DNA of 34,873 nt from Komagataeibacter swingsii (GTDB lineage Bacteria; Pseudomonadota; Alphaproteobacteria; Acetobacterales; Acetobacteraceae), in the NCBI RefSeq assembly GCF_003207895.1, contig NZ_NKUB01000028.1, positions 1 to 34,873 on the forward strand, given 5' to 3'. Shown piece after piece: positions 6,560 through 15,600 of the stretch (position 1 is its first letter; each line of letters starts with the position of its first letter). The position numbers were made by a program, and so were the translations under genes. The notes beneath the pieces are model-generated. The model was not told the origin of the DNA, ran no database searches, and saw only the letters and a list, made by a program, of their open reading frames with translations.

Positions 6560-9500
6560 CTATTGGCCATCAAGGGTATAGTGCGCCATCCACATGCCGC
6601 TGGTCTCCGACCAGCTGCCCGCGCGGCTGTATCCGCCTTCCAGCCCCACGCGCAGCCGGTGATCCACCTGGTAGACAACCCGCCCGCGCACGTTGCCCGC
6701 AAGGCCGCTTGCGCTCTCGTCCCCATAATAGCTGGGCGGGTTTTCATCTCCCCTGGCCTGCAGCGTATTGCTGGTCGGGAAATATGGTGCGCCATTGCTG
6801 CGATAATACTGGTACCCCGCTTCCCCGCGCAGGAACCACGTCCAGCGCTTGTCATGTCCCGACCATTCGACCGGTATCATGGCGCCGTAATACTGCTGTG
6901 GCGAGAAGTACCCACCCTGCCCCCAGGTAAAGAAGTAAGCATTGCGCCTGTACCCGAAATACATGAGGTCAAGGCCCACACGCAGCCACTGCCGGTCATG
7001 CCACTGCCATACGGTGGCGCTGCCGCCCGCACCGGCCTCGGTCTCGGTATTGCCGATGACGTTGGTCCCGTCGAGATAGGCGAAACCACCACCCGCATAT
7101 GCATTCCACCCCGGCGCGGACCATTCCAGCGCGCCATGGCCGAACAGGCGCGTCACCCCGCCCCACAGCTTGCCGGTGCCCGGATCGCGTTCCCCCGCAT
7201 AGGACAGTTCGCTGTCCGTCACCATCCGCCGCCCGCCACTTATGCGCAGGCCCAGGTTGCGGGTCAGGCGCGGGGCGAATTCCAGCCCGCCCACCACGTT
7301 GGTGATGGGGAAGCCAAGCGGGGACGATCCCACATCGGCCGAGAACCAGTGATTGACGTAATTCAGGCTCAGCCCCACGCCCTGCGTATAATAATGGTGA
7401 TAGCCCCATGGCTGCGCGCCATTGACCGCAACCGTCCCGAACTGGTGGGCGGAATAGGCGTTGTCCAGCGGGTCGCCCGTGAACAGCAGCGTTGGCGTGA
7501 CGGAGAAGGACAGCCGGTGCTCCCACGATTCAAACGGCAGGGTGGCGGTGATGGGTACGGCGAATTCCGTCAGCTGCCCCAGCCCCGCGATCCCCGTCCG
7601 GCTGCGCACGAAGGTATTGGCGTCGAACTGCGGCGAGATGGAATCACGCAGGTAGACGATCTGCCGGTCCATCGCCTCGGTCCCGTCATCCTCAGGGATG
7701 TAATGGTAGCTCGCCGGCAGCGTCGCGCCATGCAGGTCGAGGTATTCACTGTCGATGAAGGGCCAGCGGTAATCGGGCAGGAAGCTTTCATGCCCGCCAC
7801 ATTCGCCTTCCCCATCCTGGCTGCACTGGGCATGCCGGGCATGTTCCACATCCACCAGCTGCGCGCGGGAATTGCCCTCGATCCGCTCGATGTCGGAGCG
7901 CACTTCCCAGCTCATCGGGCCATCGGGGTCCTCATGGGCCAGCCGGGTGGCGTAGTCCCGCGCCTGCGCCAGATGGTGGGCGCCACCGGCGTCACGCGCG
8001 GCGGCGGCCAGCGCATAGATGCTGGTGGGCTTCAGCCGCAGTGCGATCTCGTCCTCTTCCAGGGCACGCGCGGCCATGTTCCGGGCCTGGTACACACGGC
8101 CCATGGCCAGATGGGCCTCGGCTGAATCCGGGTGGGCGCGCAGCACGGGGGCAAGCACCTGCGCCGCCTGCGCGGTCTGGCCGTAGCGGTCGAAATTGTC
8201 AGCGGTCATGACCGCAAGGCCAATGGCGATCTGGTCGCGCGCACGCGCCTGTTCGAACGTGATGTCGGCGGGATGCGCCTTCGCCATCGTATCAAAGACA
8301 TCAAGGCAACGCGTCGCATCGAAGGACGAGCGCAGGCGCAGGTACATCCCCGCATAGGCCAGCATCTGGGCCGCATGGGGCGGCTGCGTCAGGCTTTCCT
8401 CACGCGCCAGCGCCTGCGTCGCATCCTGCGGCGCATGCCGCGCCAGAAGGGCTGCGGCAATACGCATGCCGCGCTCACCCGTGGGGTCAGGCCGGTCGGC
8501 CAGCGCCAGAAGCGCCGCGTTGTCCGCGGCAGGCGGATGGTTGAGTTCGGCTATGCGCCGGTCCAGTGCAATCAGTTCGGCCACGCTGACCATGCCCGGC
8601 GTGCGGCCGGTTCTGGGCAGGCGTTCCAGCAACGTGCCGGCGGTCGCCATGTCATGGCGGCCCATGGCGTAGATGATGCCGGCCTGCAGCGCCTCGGCTG
8701 ATGCGTTGCGCGGCGTGGTCATGTCATCCATCAGGGCCTGCGCCGCCGCATGGTCACCCGCGTCGTCAAGCGCATGCGCCAGCTTGAGCCGTACCCACGG
8801 GTCACCGGGTTCGAGTGCATGCGCGCGGCGCAGCAGGGCGATACGGCCATCGCCGTCCGTGGCCCGGTCGGCCTGCGCCGACAGCGCGGCAACCGTCAGC
8901 CGCCGCGCCAGCACCGGGTTCAGCGGGTCAAGGCGGGCAATGATCGCATCCACTTCCGTGCCGTCACCCGTCTGCACCTCCAGCATGCCAAGGTTGAACA
9001 GCGCCTCGGCATTGCGTGGCGCGCGGCTTACGACCTCACGGTACAGCCGTTCGGCCTCGGCCATGTTTCCCTGCCTGCGCTCAAGCAGCGCCTGCAGTGA
9101 CAGCACGGTCAGCGTATTGCCCGGCCGGCGGCCAAGGGTGGCAAGGTCGGTGCGCGCCGCGTCATAATCCCCGGTATTGATGGCGTGCACGATGCGCGCC
9201 ACCAGCGGGTCCATGCCCGTGCCGCCAGATTCCAGCGCCTTCAGCGCCGCGCGCCAGTGCGGGGCGGTTTCCGGGTCGGCCTGTATGGCCTGCATGAAAT
9301 ACTGCCGCGCCAGCACCGGCTGCTGGCGGGCCTGCGCCACCAGCCCCAGCCCGCCCAGCGCATCGGGGTCATGGGGGTTCAGCGCCACGGCGCGATGGAA
9401 CGCCACCGCCGCCGCATCAAGGTTGTGGTGCGCCAGCAGCACGTACCCCTGCTGGTGGAAGTTTGCGGCGTCAAAGGCATCCTGCGTTTCCTGCGCCTTT

Positions 9501-10549
9501 TTCAGGCGTACGGTGAACTCGGTATCATCGGGGTGCAGGGCCAGCCATTCATTATAAAGCGGGATGCTCTGCCCCGTTACAGGTTCCCACAGCAACGCGT
9601 CACGCCACGCCGCGACCGCATCGTTGCGGATCTGGGCCGACACGTTGGATCTTGCAAGCAGGCGCAGCCCGTTCAGCCCTTCCTCGCGCGAGGTGACGCG
9701 GTAGGTCAGGATCCGGTCAAGGCACAGCCGCGCATCGATATCGCGCGGGTTGCGCGCCACCCATGCCGCAAGCTTGGTGCGGGCTTCCTGATAGCCAAGG
9801 ATGGTCGCCCCCAGCACGCGGTAATATTCCAGCGCAAGGTCGGGTGGCGGGTCGCCATTCTTGAACAGCGCCTTGTATTTGAACATCGCGGGCATCATCT
9901 TGCCCGACGCCGCCAGCGCGCGTGCCGCGGCCAGGGCCTGCGGGTCCACCGGCCCGGCCTGGATCTGCGCTTTCAGGTCGGCCACCAGGCCCGGCGCACC
10001 GCCCATGCGCTGCAGGCGTTCCAGCGTGCGCGTGGCCAGCGCCGGACTGCCCTCGGCCATCTGCAGGCGCCCCTGCAGGAACAGGGCTTCGTTATTATCC
10101 GGTTCAATGGACAGCGCACGCTGGATCGTTTCATGCGCCTTGGGCAGATTGTGCTGGCCCAGCCAGTAATACCCCTGGTTGAGCAGCAGTTCGAGCACGG
10201 CGGCCGCATGCGCCAGATGCGCGCTGTTCGCCACCATGGCGGGTGTGGGCTGCGTGTCGGCGGGAACAGATGGCGGAACGGGTGCGCCCACGGCCGTACC
10301 CACCGGGTTCGCCACCGGGGGGGCGGCCGGTACCGCGGTGGTCGCCCCCGCCACCGCCATGGGGCTGTCCTGTGCTGCGGCACCGCCGCCGTACAGGATG
10401 AGGCCCGCCATCACGGCACAGGCCATCCGCATCCCGCCCGCACGCATGCAGGGATGGCCCAGCACGTCGCCGCGCAGCAGCACCCATGCGGCGGGCGCGC
10501 GTCGCCACGCCATCCCGTCACGCGGGCCGCACCCGCGCGGTCGTGTCAT
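6560..10549 (-). CDS. bcsC: cellulose synthase subunit C (TPR plus outer-membrane barrel)
   Basis: BcsC carries the nascent glucan across periplasm and outer membrane. The protein is 1329 residues from ATG 10549, which lies seven bases after the bcsY stop. The frame stays open into bcsY up to 10702, but that part is not signal-like. A hydrophobic signal (MACAVMAGLILYGGGAAAQ) starts about 34 residues in, so internal ATGs at 10513 or 10447 are also possible starts. A Pro/Ala-rich linker is followed by TPR repeats from about residue 80 to 900 (NQGYYWLGQHNLPKAHETIQ, PDDAL-type helices). The BcsC barrel domain runs from about residue 985 to the end (FAVPITATLPFESWEHRLSF through GMWMAHYTLDGQ). Length and layout match the family. 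Confidence 0.92.
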   Translation of the reverse strand: MTRPRGCGPRDGMAWRRAPAAWVLLRGDVLGHPCMRAGGMRMACAVMAGLILYGGGAAAQDSPMAVAGATTAVPAAPPVANPVGTAVGAPVPPSVPADTQPTPAMVANSAHLAHAAAVLELLLNQGYYWLGQHNLPKAHETIQRALSIEPDNNEALFLQGRLQMAEGSPALATRTLERLQRMGGAPGLVADLKAQIQAGPVDPQALAAARALAASGKMMPAMFKYKALFKNGDPPPDLALEYYRVLGATILGYQEARTKLAAWVARNPRDIDARLCLDRILTYRVTSREEGLNGLRLLARSNVSAQIRNDAVAAWRDALLWEPVTGQSIPLYNEWLALHPDDTEFTVRLKKAQETQDAFDAANFHQQGYVLLAHHNLDAAAVAFHRAVALNPHDPDALGGLGLVAQARQQPVLARQYFMQAIQADPETAPHWRAALKALESGGTGMDPLVARIVHAINTGDYDAARTDLATLGRRPGNTLTVLSLQALLERRQGNMAEAERLYREVVSRAPRNAEALFNLGMLEVQTGDGTEVDAIIARLDPLNPVLARRLTVAALSAQADRATDGDGRIALLRRAHALEPGDPWVRLKLAHALDDAGDHAAAQALMDDMTTPRNASAEALQAGIIYAMGRHDMATAGTLLERLPRTGRTPGMVSVAELIALDRRIAELNHPPAADNAALLALADRPDPTGERGMRIAAALLARHAPQDATQALAREESLTQPPHAAQMLAYAGMYLRLRSSFDATRCLDVFDTMAKAHPADITFEQARARDQIAIGLAVMTADNFDRYGQTAQAAQVLAPVLRAHPDSAEAHLAMGRVYQARNMAARALEEDEIALRLKPTSIYALAAAARDAGGAHHLAQARDYATRLAHEDPDGPMSWEVRSDIERIEGNSRAQLVDVEHARHAQCSQDGEGECGGHESFLPDYRWPFIDSEYLDLHGATLPASYHYIPEDDGTEAMDRQIVYLRDSISPQFDANTFVRSRTGIAGLGQLTEFAVPITATLPFESWEHRLSFSVTPTLLFTGDPLDNAYSAHQFGTVAVNGAQPWGYHHYYTQGVGLSLNYVNHWFSADVGSSPLGFPITNVVGGLEFAPRLTRNLGLRISGGRRMVTDSELSYAGERDPGTGKLWGGVTRLFGHGALEWSAPGWNAYAGGGFAYLDGTNVIGNTETEAGAGGSATVWQWHDRQWLRVGLDLMYFGYRRNAYFFTWGQGGYFSPQQYYGAMIPVEWSGHDKRWTWFLRGEAGYQYYRSNGAPYFPTSNTLQARGDENPPSYYGDESASGLAGNVRGRVVYQVDHRLRVGLEGGYSRAGSWSETSGMWMAHYTLDGQ

Positions 10550-10556
10550 GTCATGC

Positions 10557-11717
10557 TTAATGGACACGAGACACATGGGAAATATAGGCCAGGACCGCCG
10601 CAAGCAGCAGGCAGCCACCCACCAGCAGGCCCGCACCACGGTTGCGGGCGGCAGGGCTGACCCGGTCCTCGTAATCAAGGCCGGTCCGCTCGACAAAGAC
10701 ATAGCTCAGCAGACTGACCACCATGACCAGCGCCAGCACGCCCGCCATCATGGCCCCGCGCACCTGGAAGAACAGCAGGTAGTTCGCAACAACGATACCC
10801 GGCCAGTGCCACAGGTAGACGGAATACGAAATCACCCCCAGCGGTGACAGCGGCACGAGGCACCACTGCCCTACCTTCGTATCAGGCAGCATGATGATGA
10901 CCGCAACCGCGACACACGGGAACACCGTCATGTAGGACGGGCAGGCGAAGCTGAGGGGATAGAACAGCCCCGCCCCCACGATGACCGCAAGGGCCGCGGC
11001 ATAGACAAGGTTGGCCACACCGCGCGACAGCCGCAGGCGGGGCAGCATCCAGATCATCGTGCCGAGCGAGAACTGCCACAGCCGGTCGAAGATGTTGTAA
11101 TAGGCCTGGCTGTCGCCCCTGTACCACGCCAGCGCACAGTATGCCGCCGAGGCGGTGAAGATGGCCGAAAGCACCAGCCTGCGGTGATGCGTCAGCGGCA
11201 GCAGCAGCGCCATGATGAAAATGATGGCGTAGAACTGCATTTCCAGCGACAGCGACCATGTATGCAGGAACGGGTAGGCGACGGCCTGCCCCTGGAAATA
11301 CCCGACATGCCCCGACGCCCAGATGTTGGACAGGTACACCAGCGCATACGCGCCATTGATCGCGATATCGGCGCGATCGCTCTGCAAAACCCACCACAGC
11401 ATGCCCGCCGAAATCGCCGCGATCATGCACAGGAGTGCCGGCAGCAGGCGGTACAGCCTGCGGCACACGAAACGCACCGGCTGGAACGGATGCTGCATGA
11501 GCGCCGAACGGCCCATGAAATAGCCCGATATCACCACGAAAATATCGACACCGATAAACCCGCCCTTCAGCCACCCCGCATGAAACAGCACCACAAGGGC
11601 AATGGCCAGCCCCCGCAGGCCGTCAATGTCACGCCGGCGGTTCCTGGGAAAAAAATCGTTTTCCAGAATGGTGCGCCAACGGCTGGGCGCGGGCTGGAAG
11701 GGGGTAAGTTGCAGCAT
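10557..11717 (-). CDS. bcsY: BcsY, membrane acyltransferase of cellulose operon
   Basis: This 386-residue integral membrane acyltransferase belongs to the AT3/OafA family. It has ten or so membrane helices and the family signature at the start: RDIDGLRGLAIALVVLFHAGW with the conserved His, then GGFIGVDIFVVISGYFM. Further landmarks are FLHTWSLSLEMQFY and SYSVYLWHWPGI. In family members it passes acyl groups (often acetyl) across the membrane to a sugar polymer. In type II cellulose operons bcsY has been proposed to acylate cellulose. The start at 11717 has GGGA seven bases upstream; an in-frame ATG at 11771 would add 18 residues and has a weaker ribosome site. It follows bcsX by about 83 bases and precedes bcsC by seven. 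Confidence 0.88.
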   Translation of the reverse strand: MLQLTPFQPAPSRWRTILENDFFPRNRRRDIDGLRGLAIALVVLFHAGWLKGGFIGVDIFVVISGYFMGRSALMQHPFQPVRFVCRRLYRLLPALLCMIAAISAGMLWWVLQSDRADIAINGAYALVYLSNIWASGHVGYFQGQAVAYPFLHTWSLSLEMQFYAIIFIMALLLPLTHHRRLVLSAIFTASAAYCALAWYRGDSQAYYNIFDRLWQFSLGTMIWMLPRLRLSRGVANLVYAAALAVIVGAGLFYPLSFACPSYMTVFPCVAVAVIIMLPDTKVGQWCLVPLSPLGVISYSVYLWHWPGIVVANYLLFFQVRGAMMAGVLALVMVVSLLSYVFVERTGLDYEDRVSPAARNRGAGLLVGGCLLLAAVLAYISHVSRVH

Positions 11718-11800
11718 CAATATTTCCCACGGCTTGCGCCAGTCTCGGGCAAAATGGTGGATGCCCGGCATCCCGGGCCGCCCACCACGTCAGGATAGGC

Positions 11801-12472
11801 TTATTGCGCGGCCGCGGGCGGCGCGTCCTTCAGCTTCTCAAGTTCGGGCAACGTGGCCTGCACGATCGCATCACCCCATACCTTGTAGCTTTCGGGGGTG
11901 GCATGGATGCCGTCGATCGTGTTCACGCTGCCCTGCTTGAGCAGGGCCGTGCCATCGACATACGTGCACGGCGCGACCTCACCCTTGAGGAAGGTCGCCA
12001 TTTCCGTCGCACGCTGGTCGGTCTTGCCGTAACGCGGGCTGAACTGCCCCCATGTCGGCCCGACCCAGATGCAGGCCGTCTTGCCAATGGCGTATGTCAG
12101 CGTCTTGACCTGTTCGTCCACCCAGTCCTTGGACACCGCATTCTGGCCATACGCCGCCATCGTGTCGCCCAGGATCACCATGACCACGTTGGGGTGCCAT
12201 TTCTCGATCAGCGAATTGATCGGCGGCGGGGACGCGGGCTTCATGTTGGGCGCGCCGATCGGCGCGTCACCAATGCGTTCAGCCGCGCCGCAGCCATTGT
12301 TGGGATTGGGCACGACCCAGTCGGCGGCGGTCGATGAACAGACGCCATACGTCACGACCTTCGCCCCCTGCCTGGTGAATTCATCGGGCAGCACGGACAG
12401 CAGCGAGTCCTTGAAGGTAACGTGGCTGTCGCCAATGATCAGCAGGGTCAGGCCTGCAAGAAGGGCATTCAT
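11801..12472 (-). CDS. bcsX: BcsX, SGNH-like protein of cellulose operon
   Basis: This 223-residue protein sits between bcsAB and bcsY, where bcsX lies in type II cellulose operons. The start at 12472 has GGAGA nine bases upstream. It has SGNH-hydrolase marks: IIGDSH with Ser16, GVCSS, LGDTMAAYG, and DGIH with Asp187 and His190. The block-III Asn of standard SGNH enzymes appears to be Asp103 here. The N-terminus is hydrophobic (MNALLAGLTLLIIGDS) but runs straight into the catalytic Ser, so it is not a normal cleavable signal. Location in the cell is therefore uncertain. It may take part in acyl transfer or removal with BcsY; the role is unproven. Confidence 0.85.
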   Translation of the reverse strand: MNALLAGLTLLIIGDSHVTFKDSLLSVLPDEFTRQGAKVVTYGVCSSTAADWVVPNPNNGCGAAERIGDAPIGAPNMKPASPPPINSLIEKWHPNVVMVILGDTMAAYGQNAVSKDWVDEQVKTLTYAIGKTACIWVGPTWGQFSPRYGKTDQRATEMATFLKGEVAPCTYVDGTALLKQGSVNTIDGIHATPESYKVWGDAIVQATLPELEKLKDAPPAAAQ

Positions 12473-12608
12473 CTATTTCTTTCTCCGTACCAGAATTATT
12501 CTGTTTATGACCCGGATGTATCCGTCACGTCCGGTAGCGTAATGGCCTCGCGCCATCACGTTGACAGCTATCGCCATCGCAGAGGATGGGGGAAATGTAT
12601 ATGACCTA

Positions 12609-15600
12609 TCACAAATCCCCCGTCAGATCGTCATGCGCCACCCGCTTGCGCGACCAGCCGCGCAGCCAGGCCCAGATGCCGAGTGCTGCAAGCCCCGCGC
12701 CAGTCAGCCCGGCCAGGTAAAGCAGCGCGGGATGGCGGCCAAGGTACCAGTCAAGGCGCATCCACAACGGCAGCGACCCTATGGTATAAAGCGGCGCCGT
12801 GCGGTAGCTGGTGAACCGGTCGCCATTCTTGAGCACAAGGTCACCCTGCAGTGACGGCAGATCGGTCTTGTTACGCAGGCTGAGCACCATGTCATGGATG
12901 CGTTCGGGCGTATCCCCCATGAAGGCCACGACCGAGCGCTGGCTGTCATAGGGCGACTGCGCGGCCAGCAGCACGCCCGCTTCGGCTATGGGGGCGTTCA
13001 GGTTGGCCGTCACCCCATTCTTCAGCCCCGCGTGGTCACGGTCCTGGAACAGGTACCAGATCCCCTGCAGCCCCATGTGCTGGCCCACCGTGATGTGCTG
13101 GTCATGGATCACATAGGGGGAACGGGCCAGCACGGCCGTCGCCCGGCCAAGCTGCGCCGCCGTGCCCAGCACGACGATATCCCCCTTCGGCGGGGCCTGC
13201 TCCACCTCATCGGCCTTCATGATTTCCACGCCTGCCGCCGGATACCATGTCGAGGCGCCAAAGAAGCCCATGAGGTCAAGGAACGCCCCGGCCGTGCCCG
13301 CGTCGGGATGGTCGGGCAGGACGACGGTGGTTTCCGACAGGTCGGCCATGCGCGAGAACGGGAAGGCCGCCTCGGCGAAGTAGGACAGGTTGGGCAGCTG
13401 GGCAAAATGGTGCCCGCGCCGGAAGTCCAGCGTGGAATCCGAATCCACGCTCATGCGGATGTCGCCCGGCGTGCGGCGGCACGCCCCGCGGTCGATGGGA
13501 CGGGCGTCAAAATTGAACTGAAGCTGGTTCTGCCCGAACAGCAGCCATGGCGGCAGCGCCGTCACGTGGCCCGCGGCCCCCGCGTGCTGGCTGACCAGGC
13601 GTTCGGACCATTTGCGCCACAGGCCCGGCGGCGAGAGCGTATAGCTCTGCAGGTAGTTGTTGTTGACGCTGACATCGACGCGCGATGTCTCAAGGTCCAC
13701 CACCGGGCCGCCGGGCGCGCGTATCCACAGGTTCATGAGGAACGGCCGGCCACGCCACGTATACAGGTCGGGCGGCAGGTGGAACGGCAGCGTCATGCCC
13801 GCGGGCGTGAAGCCGCCCCCCTGCAGGTCCGCCGCCCCCACCAGTTCGCCAAAGCGCACGGGGCGGTCCGTCGGCACGAAGGCGGGCGCGTCATAGGGCT
13901 GGCGTGTCTCAAGGTTGACATCACTGACCGCCTTCGACGCCACGCCACCCAGCGTATCGGGCGAGAAGACCACCGCGCGGGCCGCGACCTCCACTTCCTG
14001 CGCGTTACGCCCGGTTACGACCAGCACGGTGCCCCAGTGGTCATTGGGGTTGGCGATTTCCGCCACCATCGGTCCCGCCGGTCGCGTGCCATCGGCGTCG
14101 ACAGCCAGGTTTTCGCCCACTTCGACGGCATTGCCCGAGGCCGGGATGGTGGTCGAGACCGGGAAGGACAGCTTGCGGAAATCGGCGACCTTGCCAAACC
14201 ACGACGCGAGCAGCCCCGCGGCCTTGAGCGCCCCCTTGTCCCCCGTCACGGGCAGCACGACGGGCACGCGCAGCGTGGAACGCAGGTTGGGGTCGAAGAA
14301 GGGGGCGGGCAGGCGCGAAAGCTTGCGTTCCGGCGTGATGCGCACCGTTGTCAGCGTAATGTGCGACAGGTCGGAGATGCGCGCCCACAGGATCTCGTTG
14401 AACAGGTCGTTACAGTCACGCCGGTATTCCCCGGCGAAACGGAAATTGAGCTTGTTGTCGCCCGTAAAATACAGCGGGTCGATATCGAAGGTCAGGGGGC
14501 CGAACTGCGGATGCTGCGGGTCAACCTTGATGGTGCCCACGTACTGCTCGTTCATCGTGACCGTCACGGCACTCGCCTCGGGCAGCAGCGAGGGCGACAG
14601 CGCGCCCGACAGCGTCAGTTGCGCATGCGTCACCACCCGGTTGGCCGGCACGACCACGTCCAGACCCTGCAACGGGGAATACCCGCGCAGCGTCAGCGGG
14701 CCGGTCGTGGCGCCCAGGTTGCGGAACGTGATGGTGCGCGTCACCTCCGTATCGCTGATGCGGTCGGCGGCGAGGGGATCGATCGCCGGCGCCGCGTCCG
14801 GGATATTGCCGGTATTGCTGTCCCCGAACGGGGCATCCGTCGTGACACCGGTCTGGTCCGCCACTGGCGCCATGGCCGCGGACGCCGTCTCCTGCGCCAT
14901 GGCGGCCGGAACCAGGGCCGTGAATGCGACAAGCAGGGCGGCGGATGCGGTAGCGCCGTTACGAACGCTACGGGGAACAGGTTTCAGCACGAGGCTTTGT
15001 TTCTCCAGTTTTTCTTCCGTGGCGGGAAGGTCCTCCTCCCCCCCGTCCGGCAGGGCACGCGGTGCATCAGGCCCGCGCCTGCCGAACAGGCCGCCAATGC
15101 TGCGAAACACCATCGCAAGGCTGCGCAGCGGGCGGTCGGGCGGAAAATCCGCCCAGTTGGTCCAGGCGTCATTGCGCCCGAAAACCATGCCGACGATCTG
15201 CCGTTCATCCCGCAGGTCGCGCCGGAGCCACCGCAGGCGCAGCATGCCCTGCCCCACCCCCAGCACCCGCGCGGGAACACCGACATGGATACCATCGCGC
15301 GCATTGTCGTAATGGACCGTAACCTCGGTCCCTTCCATTTCGGGTGCGGCCCAGTTGCCCTTCACCGCAAGCCCGCCGAGCGAGATGTCATGCGTATGAC
15401 CATCAAACCTGCGGCCATGGGCATCGGTGATCGCCATGGGAAGCTGGACGGTAATGCGCGGCGCGTGGCGGGTCTGCCGCGTTTCGCGTCCCACCGCGAT
15501 CGACGCCAGGACGATAATCATGCTGATGGCCACCCACAGCGTGTTCAGCACGAAGGACTGCAGCGCCAGCCGGTCATGAAACTGCCAGAAGATGCCGAAT

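Noticed and set aside
6554-8125. Plus-strand open frame (523 codons) opposite bcsC
   Set aside because: The composition is that of a reverse-strand shadow; the BcsC barrel on the other strand explains the sequence.
9185-10660. Plus-strand open frame (491 codons) opposite the TPR part of bcsC
   Set aside because: No recognisable domain; Arg/Gln-rich shadow of the repeated TPR coding region.
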